DNA of 64,000 bases, from contig JAEZMB010000005.1 of the NCBI GenBank assembly GCA_023435825.1, positions 1 to 64,000 of the forward strand, given 5' to 3'. The DNA is from Pseudomonadota bacterium (GTDB taxonomy: Bacteria > Desulfobacterota > Desulfovibrionia > Desulfovibrionales > Desulfovibrionaceae). A program made the translations under genes and the position numbers. Positions 44,419-53,157 of the stretch are shown here, piece after piece; position 1 is the stretch's first letter; each line of letters opens with the position of its first letter. Below the pieces are notes generated by a model. The model was not told the DNA's origin. It saw nothing but the letters and a program-made list of their open reading frames with translations, and did not search any database.

Positions 44419-45455
44419 GGCGTCACGTCCTTGAGGCTGGCCGCCAGTCTGGCCGTCAGTTCCACGGCGGCCTCCAGGTTGACGGCGTCGTGGACGCCGG
44501 CCAGGAGTCGGCCGGCAGTCCAGAGGATTTCAAAGGACCCGTCGGCCCCCAGCACCACGGCTCCGGCCGGCAGCTTGGCCCCGGCCGGCGGCTGTGTGGC
44601 GGCGTAGCCGTTTTGGCTCAGGAACCCGGCAAAAGCCCGGGCCTCGGCGGCAGCGGCCTCGGCCGTGTCGCGTTCGGCCAGAAAGACCGTGGCCGGGCCG
44701 GCCGGCAAGTCGTACTCGGCCGTATAGACGTTGGAAAAGCCTTCCATGCCCATGGCGTCCGAGGCGGCCAGACGCAGGCTGCCGGGAGTCTGGCCCTCGG
44801 CCGGAAAGAGCGCCTTGACGTCTCGGGCGGCCCCCTGCCCTGCTGCGGCGGCATCGCCCGCCGGCAGGGCCTCGGCCAGTTTCAGGGCCAGGGCGGCCAG
44901 GGCCGGACCTGTCGCTGCCTCGGCCCGGTCGGCCGTCATTTCCACATAGCGGTTGCCCTTGGTGAAATAGAGGGCGTTTTCCGTGGCGTAGGCGTCCGGG
45001 GAGATCGGGCTGGACTTGGCCCCGGGGCGGCGCTGGGAACTGAGGACGGCAAAAGCGTCGGTGGGCGTGGCCTGGGTATAGACGGCGACCTCCAGGCGCG
45101 TCCCATCGGGCAGCGTGAAGGCGCGAATCGACATTTCCTGAAAATTGGCGGCCAGATAGAGCTCAGCCTTGCCGTCGATGCGATCTGAGAGGGTCTCGGG
45201 GTCGTAGCTTTCCACCGGCCCGGCCGGTTGGGCTCCGGGCAGGCTCTCCAGCCAGGCGGCGTCGGCAAAGGTCCGGCCCGAGGCCGGGGAAGCGGCCGCG
45301 CCGGGCGGCGGCAGCGGACTAAGCGCCACCAGCACGGCGGGGTTCAGGCGCGATTGAGCCAGCCCCAGCCAGACGACGATGGCGGTAAGGACCGTCAACA
45401 CGCCCCAGGCCGTCCACCACTCCCGCCGCGAAACACGTTTGCGTCTTGCCGCCAT
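44415..45455 (-). CDS. Membrane-anchored DUF6599-like protein
   Basis: 346 aa with one N-terminal membrane helix (about 14-33) and a large extracytoplasmic domain. Two half-repeats resemble each other: YLAANFQEMSIRAFTL followed by LEVAVYTQ, and FSNVYTAEYDLPAGPATVFLAE. I associate this layout weakly with DUF6599, found beside DUF362/NapH-type genes. The start ATG 45455 has GGAG upstream; a GTG 24 codons earlier is less likely. First gene of the redox operon. No catalytic motif is visible; a binding or assembly role is possible. Confidence 0.7.
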   Translation of the reverse strand: MAARRKRVSRREWWTAWGVLTVLTAIVVWLGLAQSRLNPAVLVALSPLPPPGAAASPASGRTFADAAWLESLPGAQPAGPVESYDPETLSDRIDGKAELYLAANFQEMSIRAFTLPDGTRLEVAVYTQATPTDAFAVLSSQRRPGAKSSPISPDAYATENALYFTKGNRYVEMTADRAEAATGPALAALALKLAEALPAGDAAAAGQGAARDVKALFPAEGQTPGSLRLAASDAMGMEGFSNVYTAEYDLPAGPATVFLAERDTAEAAAAEARAFAGFLSQNGYAATQPPAGAKLPAGAVVLGADGSFEILWTAGRLLAGVHDAVNLEAAVELTARLAASLKDVTP

Positions 45456-45567
45456 GGCTGCTCCGTCCGAGGTCCGCTGGCGGCCCCTTCCTGGGACGCC
45501 CTGGGTACAACAGGTCTGAGGCGACACCGCGCGTCACGCTGCCGCCGTTTGCATCATGAGGCCGAGG

Positions 45568-46188
45568 CTACCGGGCCACCGGCTCCCCCTTGGAGCAGTC
45601 GTAACGCGGGGGGCAGGCCGTTGCCGTTGCCAGCAGTTCCTGGGGCGGCGTGGCGTCAAGCTCGCCGTTTCGCAGCACGAACCGCATCTCGCCAGCCACG
45701 GGGAAACCGTCGGCAATGGCCTTTTCCAGACGCTTGACCGCGTCGGCGTATTCCGGCTCGGCCTTGTTCTTGTGGAATTGGCGTCGCCATTCGATCCACT
45801 GCTTGGGATTCATGGCGCTTTGGTCGAGGAAGACGAAATCGGTCAGGCCGTCCGGGCAGTCCTGCTCCAGGTAGAGCGTGTACTCGAAGACCGGGTTGGC
45901 CGGATCGCGCTTGTCGAGCCGTTCCTTCTCGCTGTCCTCGATGAGCCAGGAGGTTTTGCAGGAGCGGCTGGCCGCGAACTCCCCGACCGGTCCGAAGAGA
46001 AAGGCCGGCCGGCCTTCGTCGGCAATGAAAAAGCCGTCGAGAAAGGCCTTGGGCGGCGCATAGGGGATGAGTCCCAGGGATTGGCGCAGTTTCGCGGCCT
46101 GGGGACTCTGGGCCGTGGCCGGGCCAGGGCCGAGGAGCAGTCCGAATACCAGCATCAACGCCGCATAAGCCGGAAAGTACCGCTGCAT
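45568..46188 (-). CDS. Secreted protein of unknown function
   Basis: 206 aa with a signal peptide (MQRYFPAYAALMLVFGLLLG, cleaved near ATA). The mature protein is mixed alpha/beta with four cysteines (SRSCKTS, EQDCPDG, ATACPPRYDC), probably disulfide-bonded. I do not recognise it. It lies 112 bases upstream of the DUF6599-like gene on the same strand; a shared transcript is possible but the spacing is loose. The ribosome site is weak (GGGGGTG). Confidence 0.65.
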   Translation of the reverse strand: MQRYFPAYAALMLVFGLLLGPGPATAQSPQAAKLRQSLGLIPYAPPKAFLDGFFIADEGRPAFLFGPVGEFAASRSCKTSWLIEDSEKERLDKRDPANPVFEYTLYLEQDCPDGLTDFVFLDQSAMNPKQWIEWRRQFHKNKAEPEYADAVKRLEKAIADGFPVAGEMRFVLRNGELDATPPQELLATATACPPRYDCSKGEPVAR

Positions 46189-46310
46189 GGCGCACCCCCA
46201 CGGTCGTGGTCGGGACGATGAAGATGCCTGCCAACTACCAACCCTGCCCGGCGAAAGCAAGCTTCGCCGCAAGGAGCGCGGCGCGGCGGGCCGCCCGTGT
46301 CCTGGCCGGA

Positions 46311-47342
46311 TCAGTTGATGCGGAAACGGATGGTGAGCGTCGCCCGGCTGGCCACGGCCTGCCCGCCGCGTTTGGCCGGAGAAAAGGACGACGCCCGGAC
46401 GGCCTTGACCGCCTCTTCCGCGAATTCCAGGCCGCTGTGCTCCAGCACCTCGACGTTTCGCAGCCCGCCGGCGGCGTCGATGAAAAGGCGCAGCGACACC
46501 TTGCCCTCCAGGTTGGCCCGCTTGGCTTCGCTGGGATAGGCGGGCAAGGACCGGCGGCGGAAGCACGGCCCGTCGCCCTGGCCGAACTGGCCGACGTAGT
46601 CGCCGCCGCCGCCCCCGCCCGGCCCTTCGCCGCCAAAACCGCCATGCCCCGGACCGTGCCCCGGCCCATGGCCGTCGCCGGGACCGGCCGGCCCCGTGCC
46701 GGACGGTCCCGGCGCGGCCTCGGCCGGTTTATGTGGCACTTCGGGCGCGGCGGCAACGGCCTTGGCCGCCGTCGCCTTGTCCTGGGGACGCAAGGCCTTG
46801 GCTGGCAGTTTGGCCGGCGGCTTGGCTTGGGGCTGGGGTCTAGGCGGCTGGGGCTCCGGCTCGGACCGAGGCACGGGCGGCTTGGGCGCTTCGGGGTCCG
46901 GCAGCAGCACGGTTTCGGGGGGCGCGGCGGGCTTCTCCGCAAGGGATGGCGCGGCGTACGTCGGCGGCGCAGTCTCTGCTGCCGATGCAACTTCCGCCGC
47001 CGGGGCGACCATCGGCGGGACAGGAGCCGCTTCCTGCCCCGCGACAGCCAACCCGTCGCCGCCGCCGTGCAGACGGCCGTCGCCGCCCGCGCCGGCCGGG
47101 CCGGACAGGCCGGCCAGATCGATCTCCACCACCGGTTCGGCCACGGGCAGGTCATGGGACAAGTCCAGCAGCCCGGCCCAGACCACGCCAATGACGGCCA
47201 GGCCGTGCAGCGCGCAGGAAACCGCCGCGCACAGCCACGGCCGCGCCTTGCCGGCCCCGGCCGGGACAGCCGGCTCCAGGCAACAGGCCAACGCGGCCAG
47301 GCTGGCGTCGTGCCGCGCTTCGTTGTCGGCCATGGTCGTCAT
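46311..47342 (-). CDS. tonB: TonB-family energy transducer
   Basis: Couples the inner-membrane proton motive force to outer-membrane receptors. 343 aa: a short cytoplasmic N-terminus, membrane helix (about 37-58, with the typical SxxxH as SCALHGLAVIG), a long Pro/Ala/Lys-rich spacer (about 100-215) ending in Gly-rich GGEGPGGGGGGD, and the C-terminal TonB domain with LPAYPSEAKRANLEGKVSL and the RNVEVLEHSG repeat. No ExbB/ExbD genes are in the window. It is divergent from the TonB-dependent receptor at 48.1 kb, its likely client. Confidence 0.88.
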   Translation of the reverse strand: MTTMADNEARHDASLAALACCLEPAVPAGAGKARPWLCAAVSCALHGLAVIGVVWAGLLDLSHDLPVAEPVVEIDLAGLSGPAGAGGDGRLHGGGDGLAVAGQEAAPVPPMVAPAAEVASAAETAPPTYAAPSLAEKPAAPPETVLLPDPEAPKPPVPRSEPEPQPPRPQPQAKPPAKLPAKALRPQDKATAAKAVAAAPEVPHKPAEAAPGPSGTGPAGPGDGHGPGHGPGHGGFGGEGPGGGGGGDYVGQFGQGDGPCFRRRSLPAYPSEAKRANLEGKVSLRLFIDAAGGLRNVEVLEHSGLEFAEEAVKAVRASSFSPAKRGGQAVASRATLTIRFRIN

Positions 47343-47602
47343 GTCAGGCCACGCTCCCTTTCATGGATCCGGCTCACGGATCGCCCCCAGTCGGGACAAC
47401 CGGAACGCGACAGCAACGTCAACGCCGCCAGGCTGGCCCGAATCTCGGAAATCATCCTGTTTCATGAACTATTTCGGGCTGCATCCTCAGCCAGTTTTCT
47501 TCGCCCATGGCGCTCCGTCAGCCACAAACAATCTCCAAACAAAATTCTTCCGACACAGAAACATGCAATTTCAGGCAAGATAAGGATTCATACAAGCACA
47601 AT

Positions 47603-47685
47603 CAATGCTTCACTCGGATGATTAACAGGGAAAAGACAAAATAACCCATAACAATCACGCTTAACGAAATTATCGTGAAGCATTG
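47603..47685. promoter_or_regulatory. 11-base inverted repeat in the tonB-receptor region
   Basis: CAATGCTTCAC (47603-47613) and GTGAAGCATTG (47675-47685) are perfect reverse complements separated by 61 bases. They could be paired operator half-sites or the base of a stem. Confidence 0.4.
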
Positions 47686-47792
47686 CTATTATTAATTTTT
47701 TTCCATAAATCCGGCCAAAGCCAATCATCGCCGACAGCTTCGCACAACGGCAATATAATGAAGCTGTCACGCTGATTACGTTTGAAATTTAA

Positions 47793-47824
47793 ACTGTCAT
47801 GTGAATACAATTATTCGTGACAGT
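47793..47824. promoter_or_regulatory. Extended palindrome upstream of the TonB-dependent receptor
   Basis: ACTGTCA-tgt-GAATA-caat-TATTC-g-TGACAGT is a near-perfect 32-bp inverted repeat in AT-rich DNA, 296 bases upstream of the receptor start. The size and symmetry fit a dimeric repressor operator. Confidence 0.5.
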
Positions 47825-48119
47825 CAAAGTTACTTAGCGGATGCCGGCAACGAGAGGGGCCGCCTCGGCGGCAGGTTCTGGCGTCGTCGATCATCCGGCC
47901 AGGAGGCCGGAGCGCAAACGGACAGGCAAACGGGGACAGCCGCCGACCGGACAAAGGGAACACGCCTTGCCTGGCAGCGAGGCGACCGCGCCGGACAGCT
48001 GCTGAACAGGCCGGGGTTTGCGCGATAAGGCCGTGCCCAATGCCGGGCGCGCCACGACGACTGTCGCGGCAAGGAGTGGGAACGGCATCCGACACCGATG
48101 GGTCTTGCGGAGGAGTTGT

Positions 48120-50204
48120 ATGAAACGTCTGGTTTTCGCGTCGTTGGCGCTGTGTTGCGCCCTGACCCCGTCCCTGGCCCCGGCCCAGACCGATCCCGGG
48201 GAAATGGCCGCCAACATGGATGAAATGGTGGTCACGGCGACCCGCACCGAACAGCCCATGAAGGATGTGCCCGGCCGGGTGGCCATCATCACCCGCCAGG
48301 AACTCAAGGATCTGCCCGTCCAGACCGTGGACGAGGCCCTGTCCTACATTTCCGGCGTCCACGTGGAGCGGCCAAGCGGCATCTACAGCTTCAAATCGGT
48401 GGTTTCCCTGCGCGGTCTTGGCAGCGAGCAGGGGCGCACCCTGGTCCTCATCGACGGCGTGCCCCAAAACACCTCGGACATGGGCGACGTCAACTGGAAC
48501 CGCATCAATCTTGAAGACGTCAAACGCATCGAGGTATTAAAAGGCCCGGCCGCCTCCATCTACGGCAACAACGCCATGGGCGGCGTCATCAACATCATCA
48601 CCGAAAAGCCGACCAAGGTCGTCTCGGGCATGGCCTCCACCAGCTACGGCACCTATGACGACTGGAAGCTGCGAGGCGTGCTGGCCGGGCGCACCTCCGA
48701 GGAGCCCACGGCGCTTTATGCCCGCGCCTCGGGCCTCTACCACACCTCGCCCGGCTACATGGCCACCCCCAGCGACGAACAGACGCCCTGGTCCGTCAAG
48801 GAGTTCATCCGGGAAGGCACCGTCAACGCCAAGCTCGGCTGGGACATCAACGCCAACAACAACCTGGAATTCCAGTACACCAACGACAGCCAGCGGGCCG
48901 GCGAAGGCACGAAGTACTTCGCCTCCGACGGTGTGCACCGCGAATACGACACCGACGCCTGGCAGGGGAAATTCACCGGCTCCTGGGAAGGCTGGTCGGC
49001 CGTGGTCAACGCCTACTTCACCGACATCAATTACACCCGCGTCAACGAATCCTGGTCCGACGTCACCGACATTTCCAAATACACCCGCTACGACGCCAAG
49101 GTGAACCGCAAGCAGTACGGCCTGCTCTCCAACGTCTCCAAGGAATGGGCCTTCAACACCTTCACGGCCGGTTTCGACTACAGCCTGGGCATTATGGACG
49201 GCACGGACTACTACCGCACCAACACCAACTTCGCCACCGACTACGGCAAGATCCGCAGCTACGGCGTCTTTTTCCAGGACCAGCTCAAGTTCCTTGACGA
49301 CAAGCTCATTTTCCTGGCCGGCCTGCGCTACGACAACGCCACCACCTTCGACGGCCACTACGACACCAACATTTCGAACCTGAGCAAGTACACCGAGTAC
49401 TACCCGGACCATAACTGGGACGACTGGAGCCCCCGGGCCTCGGCCAAGTACTTCTTCATGGACAACCTGAGCGCCTATCTGTCCTACGGCCATGCCTTCC
49501 GCGCGCCGCTTCTGGACGACATGTACCGCACCGGCAAGATGAAGGGCGGCTCCAAGATCTCCAACCCGTCGCTCGGGCCGGAAAAACTCGACTCCTTCGA
49601 AGTCGGCTCGGACTACGCGCCCCTGGAAAACCTGCGTTTCTCCGGTTCCGGCTACTTCTCCGTGGGCCGCGACTTCCAATCCTACGTCACCGTGGCTTCC
49701 GGCATCATGCAAAAGCAGAATATCGGCCAGGTGCAGATCTGGGGCGCGGAACTCAACGGCGAGTATGATCCGTTCAAGTTCTCGGGCTTCGACCTCATGA
49801 AGAAGTTCACGCTTTTTGCCAACTACACCTTCAACGACTCCCGGGTGGCCGACTTCCCGGGCCGGCCCGATCTCGTGGGCAAACTCTTGCCCTACGTGCC
49901 GCAGAATTCGTTTAACGTCGGCTTCACGTGGCTCAACAAGTACCTCAACAGCAAGCTCGGCGTGCAGTACGTCGGCCTCATGTACGGCGACGACGTCAAC
50001 ACCGACGCCAACATCATCCCGCCCCACGCCCTGGTCAACGCCAAGCTCTGGCGCAACCTGGACTTCCTGGGAGCCTATGGCGACCGGATCAGCGTCTCGC
50101 TGACCGGCGAGAATCTGCTCAACCACCAGTACTACACCGCCCACAACCCCAATTCCGTCAACACCGGGCGCGCGCTCTACCTGGAAATGTCATGCAAGTT
50201 CTAG
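48120..50204 (+). CDS. TonB-dependent outer-membrane receptor
   Basis: Active importer across the outer membrane, 694 aa. Signal peptide (MKRLVFASLALCCALTPSLA), TonB box-like DEMVVTATR (about 38-46), plug domain with IITRQEL, VVSLRGLGSEQGRTLVLIDGVP and VEVLKGP-like IEVLKGPAASIYGNNAMGG, then a 22-strand barrel rich in Tyr/Asn/Asp turns, ending in aromatic F. GGAGGAG precedes ATG 48120. The substrate is not evident: the plug resembles cobalamin/siderophore receptors in general. It overlaps the EcfS gene, which ties it to that transporter. Confidence 0.93.
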   Translation: MKRLVFASLALCCALTPSLAPAQTDPGEMAANMDEMVVTATRTEQPMKDVPGRVAIITRQELKDLPVQTVDEALSYISGVHVERPSGIYSFKSVVSLRGLGSEQGRTLVLIDGVPQNTSDMGDVNWNRINLEDVKRIEVLKGPAASIYGNNAMGGVINIITEKPTKVVSGMASTSYGTYDDWKLRGVLAGRTSEEPTALYARASGLYHTSPGYMATPSDEQTPWSVKEFIREGTVNAKLGWDINANNNLEFQYTNDSQRAGEGTKYFASDGVHREYDTDAWQGKFTGSWEGWSAVVNAYFTDINYTRVNESWSDVTDISKYTRYDAKVNRKQYGLLSNVSKEWAFNTFTAGFDYSLGIMDGTDYYRTNTNFATDYGKIRSYGVFFQDQLKFLDDKLIFLAGLRYDNATTFDGHYDTNISNLSKYTEYYPDHNWDDWSPRASAKYFFMDNLSAYLSYGHAFRAPLLDDMYRTGKMKGGSKISNPSLGPEKLDSFEVGSDYAPLENLRFSGSGYFSVGRDFQSYVTVASGIMQKQNIGQVQIWGAELNGEYDPFKFSGFDLMKKFTLFANYTFNDSRVADFPGRPDLVGKLLPYVPQNSFNVGFTWLNKYLNSKLGVQYVGLMYGDDVNTDANIIPPHALVNAKLWRNLDFLGAYGDRISVSLTGENLLNHQYYTAHNPNSVNTGRALYLEMSCKF

Positions 50205-50776
50205 CCGACCGCCGGCCGGGCCTGTCCACCGCCCAGGTGGTGTTCTTCGCCTCCATGGTGGCCTTGGACTTCGGCTGGGGCATGGTCTTCAAGACCGCGC
50301 TGCAGCTCACCGCCATCCACGAGGTGGCCCGGCTGGAAATGCTCGTCTCGGTCATGCTCATGACGCTCACCCGGCTCATGATCGACCGTTTCGGCACGCT
50401 GATTGCCTTCGAGCTGGCCTGGGGGTTGCTGGCCGCCGCGTTCATGCCGGCGGCCGGCGGCCAGCCCGGCGTCATGAAACTCGTGCCGGCCCTGGTCCAG
50501 GGCGTGGTGTTTGACGCGCTGTTCACGCTGCTGCGCCACAACCTGCCCCGGGCTCGGGCCTACGTCTCCATGATCTGCGGCGGTTTGCTTGGCCCCACGG
50601 CGGCCATGGGCGTGCGCGTGGCCCTGGGCATGCCCTGGGCCACGGCCACCAAGGCCCTGTTTGGCATCTCGCTTGTCACCTCCGTGTTCATCAACGGCTT
50701 TGGCGTCTATCTGGCCCTGGTCGTCTGGCGACGCATCAAGGACCTTCACGTCGTGGCCATGCTGCGCCAGCCATGA
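50192..50776 (+). CDS. ECF transporter substrate-binding (S) component
   Basis: 194 aa integral membrane protein with about five or six helices (TAQVVFFASMVALDFGWGM; LIAFELAWGLLAAAFM; LFGISLVTSVFINGFGVYLA). The gene order S, fused ATPase, T and the 13-base overlap with the receptor plus ATGA overlap with the ATPase identify it as the EcfS subunit. Such subunits bind vitamins, metals or precursors with high affinity. The HMP/thiamine YkoEDC arrangement is the same, but no sequence signature proves that substrate here. Confidence 0.75.
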   Translation: MQVLADRRPGLSTAQVVFFASMVALDFGWGMVFKTALQLTAIHEVARLEMLVSVMLMTLTRLMIDRFGTLIAFELAWGLLAAAFMPAAGGQPGVMKLVPALVQGVVFDALFTLLRHNLPRARAYVSMICGGLLGPTAAMGVRVALGMPWATATKALFGISLVTSVFINGFGVYLALVVWRRIKDLHVVAMLRQP

Positions 50777-52191
50777 TCGAACTGCAAAACGTCTCCTTCG
50801 TGCCGTCCGGCGCGGCCTGCCCCACCCTGGCCGATGCAACCCTCCGCATCGGCCAGGGGGAGCGGGTGGGCATTGTCGGGCCGTCTGGTTCGGGTAAATC
50901 GACCCTGGGCTACCACTTGTGCGGGGCGCACAGGCTGGCCCTGGCCGGGCGTACCGACGGCCGGCTGGCCTATGCCGGACGCGACGGAGCCGACGGCGCG
51001 CCGGTGGGCTTCGCCGGACTGGTGGGCCAGAATCCCGAGGCCCAGCTCTTTTGCCGCACCGTCTACGACGAGCTGGCCCTGGCCCTGCTCGCCCGGGGCG
51101 AGGACGAGGCCCGCTGCCTGCAAACCGCCCAGGCCCTCCTTGGCCGTTACGGCTTCGCCGACCGCGCCCAGGCCGCCCTGGGCAGCCTGTCGCTGGGGCA
51201 GAAACAATTGACGGCGGTCCTGTCCATGCTGGCCATGGAACCGCGCGTGCTACTCCTGGACGAACCCACCAGCTACCTCGACGCCGCCGCCGCCGACCGG
51301 CTTTTTGCCCATCTTTCGGAACTGAGCCGGGAACACGGCTGGATCATCCTGGTCATCGAACACGACCGGAAACGTCTGGCCGGGTTCGCCGACCGGCTCA
51401 TCGCCCTGGACGGCGGCCGCATCGTTCATGACGGCCCGGCAACGGCCTGGGAAGCCTGGGCCGCCGAGGCCGGCGAACGGGATGACGTCCTGGCCGTCCT
51501 GCCGCCTTTTTCGCTGCCCTCGCCGGACGCCGCGCCCCTGGTCGAATTCGAGGGCGTGCGCTTCGGCTACGCCCCGGACACGCCGGTCCTGGATGGCCTG
51601 GACCTGACCGTGCGCCCGGGCGAGGTCGTGGCCCTGCTCGGGGCCAACGGGGCCGGCAAGTCCACGATCCTGCGGCTCATAAAGGGCCTGGGCAAGCCGT
51701 CCGCCGGCCGCGTCGCCCTGGGGTCGGGACTGACGGCCGCCCACGCCGTGGGGCTGATGTTCCAGAATCCCGAAGAACAAATTTTCGCCCACACCGTGGC
51801 CGCCGAGTGCGGCTACTGGTTGGAAAATCGCGGTGTCGCGCCCGAAGAACGGCTGGCGCGCTGCCGCGCCGCCCTGGCCGGCTTCGGTCTTGGCGACCTG
51901 CTTGATCGTGCGCCTTTTTCCTTGAGCTTTGGCGAAAAACGCCGCCTGTGCCTGGCCGCCATCCTCGTGGCCGAGCCGGCCGTCTTGTGCCTGGATGAAC
52001 CGACCACGGGCCTGGACGCGGCCAACATGGCGGCCATGGCCGCCGAGGTCCGTCGCCAGGCGGTAAACGGCCGGGCCGTGCTCCTGGCCACCCACGAGGA
52101 AGCCTTCGCGGGCATGGCCGCCACGCGCTGGGTCACCGTGGCCAACGGCCGGATCGCCTCGGACCGGCCAAACCCCTGGCTGGTCCCATGA
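50773..52191 (+). CDS. ECF transporter duplicated ATPase (EcfA-EcfA' fusion)
   Basis: 472 aa carrying two complete ABC domains. First: Walker A GPSGSGKST, signature LSLGQKQ, Walker B VLLLDEPTSYLDAA and VIEHDRK. Second, from about residue 255: Walker A GANGAGKST, signature SFGEKRR, Walker B VLCLDEPTTGLD and ATHEEAF. Fusion of the two ATPases matches the YkoD/group I-like arrangement. Both sites look intact. It overlaps its neighbours by 4 bases on each side. Confidence 0.93.
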   Translation: MIELQNVSFVPSGAACPTLADATLRIGQGERVGIVGPSGSGKSTLGYHLCGAHRLALAGRTDGRLAYAGRDGADGAPVGFAGLVGQNPEAQLFCRTVYDELALALLARGEDEARCLQTAQALLGRYGFADRAQAALGSLSLGQKQLTAVLSMLAMEPRVLLLDEPTSYLDAAAADRLFAHLSELSREHGWIILVIEHDRKRLAGFADRLIALDGGRIVHDGPATAWEAWAAEAGERDDVLAVLPPFSLPSPDAAPLVEFEGVRFGYAPDTPVLDGLDLTVRPGEVVALLGANGAGKSTILRLIKGLGKPSAGRVALGSGLTAAHAVGLMFQNPEEQIFAHTVAAECGYWLENRGVAPEERLARCRAALAGFGLGDLLDRAPFSLSFGEKRRLCLAAILVAEPAVLCLDEPTTGLDAANMAAMAAEVRRQAVNGRAVLLATHEEAFAGMAATRWVTVANGRIASDRPNPWLVP

Positions 52192-52886
52192 CGGCCGTCC
52201 TTCGCCGGGCAAGCGCCCTGTCCAAATGCGCCTTTGCCGTGTCGCTTTCCGTCTACGCCTTTGCCTGCCCGGACTGGCGCATCCTGGTCGGGGTCAACCT
52301 GCTTCTGGCCGGCCTGCTGGCCGCCTCGCGGCAGTTCGACCGCATCGTCTGGCTGGCTCTTGGCGTATGCGTCGCCTCCCTGCCGACCCTGTCCGTGCTG
52401 TTCCTGCTTGGCGGAGTGGAAAAGGCCGCCACCTGGCGCGAAGGCCTCATGCTGGGGCTTTCCTGGCTGGCTGTTTTCGAGCTGCGCCTGCTCGTCATGC
52501 TCCTGGCCGACATCCTGGTCGTCAAGTGGACGACCTTTTCCGACCTGCTCCTGTCCTTGCGGGCGCTGCGGCTCCCGGGAAAGCTGGTGCTGTTCTGCTC
52601 GGCCCTGGTCTCGCTGTTGCCCAGCGTGTTCTCCCTGGCCGCCCATGTGGTCGAGGTCCAGCGCTGTCGGGGATTTGACCCCAAGCGGCTGCGCAATCCC
52701 AAGAACTTTCTACCGCTTTTCATCCCGGTTTTCCTGGCCCAGTTGCGCCGTTCCACGGACCTGGCCTTGTCCCTGGAGCTGCGCGGCATTTCCGGCGCGC
52801 CGCCGGCCAGGGCCTCGCGCCTGGCCCTCGGGATGGGCGACGCCGTGCTGCTGGCGGCGGGCGTGGCCGTCTGGTTGCTGCCCTAG
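52188..52886 (+). CDS. ECF transporter transmembrane (T) component
   Basis: 232 aa scaffold protein of the ECF transporter. Five or so membrane helices and two cytoplasmic coupling motifs of the family, here VQRCRGFDPKRLR and LELRGISGAP, where Arg-Gly sits in place of the usual Ala-Arg-Gly. It is translationally coupled to the ATPase (ATGA). Last gene of the receptor-S-AA-T operon; repeat copy 7 follows immediately and may hold the transcript end. Confidence 0.9.
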   Translation: MTAVLRRASALSKCAFAVSLSVYAFACPDWRILVGVNLLLAGLLAASRQFDRIVWLALGVCVASLPTLSVLFLLGGVEKAATWREGLMLGLSWLAVFELRLLVMLLADILVVKWTTFSDLLLSLRALRLPGKLVLFCSALVSLLPSVFSLAAHVVEVQRCRGFDPKRLRNPKNFLPLFIPVFLAQLRRSTDLALSLELRGISGAPPARASRLALGMGDAVLLAAGVAVWLLP

Positions 52887-52986
52887 GGGCGCGTCCCTTA
52901 AAAATACGATGGTATTTTTTAAAAAAACTCATGGTTTTAGTTTGTTCTCTGCAAAATAGCCGATGTGTTTTTGTGGACGCGACACT
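52887..52986. repeat. ~100-bp intergenic repeat (copy 7)
   Basis: It begins right after the EcfT stop: GGGCGCGTCCCTTAAAAATACG, continues with ATGGTATTTTTT, ATGGTTTTAG, CTCTGCAAAATAGCC and ends TTTTTGTGGACGCGACAC. It is close to copy 6 over its full length. Confidence 0.85.
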
Positions 52987-52987
52987 G

Positions 52988-53092
52988 GTGTCACGTTCGG
53001 GACATGCCGTGCCCCTACTAGACGCAACAACAAACCGTAACCAGTATTATTATTCACAAAAAAACATAATTTGTTTTTTGCGAACGCCACAC
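52988..53092. repeat. Degenerate repeat copy (copy 8) in tandem with copy 7
   Basis: It runs from GTGTCACGTTCGGG to TTGTTTTTTGCGAACGCCACAC. Only the last ~35 bases and the terminal motif match well; the rest is diverged. It follows copy 7 at once and lies upstream of the radical SAM operon. Confidence 0.4.
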
Positions 53093-53157
53093 TATGGCGC
53101 TTGACGCCAACGAAACCGAAGCGGAAACAGCAATGATCGCCTCGCCAAGGAGCTCTC

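Larger units (their letters stand above)
47343..48119. other. 777-bp AT-rich regulatory region between tonB and the receptor
   Basis: Divergent control region. About 47460-47830 is much AT-richer than the rest of the window and contains several inverted repeats, listed separately; the 3' 290 bases are GC-rich again and precede the receptor start. No open frame looks coding. No cobalamin-riboswitch core was recognised in it. The AT content suggests promoters and operators for both genes, or imported DNA. Confidence 0.6.

Noticed and set aside
47830..48119. Cobalamin riboswitch upstream of the TonB-dependent receptor
   Set aside because: I looked for the conserved core boxes of the B12 element and did not find them in order; the GC-rich leader has only unrelated stems.
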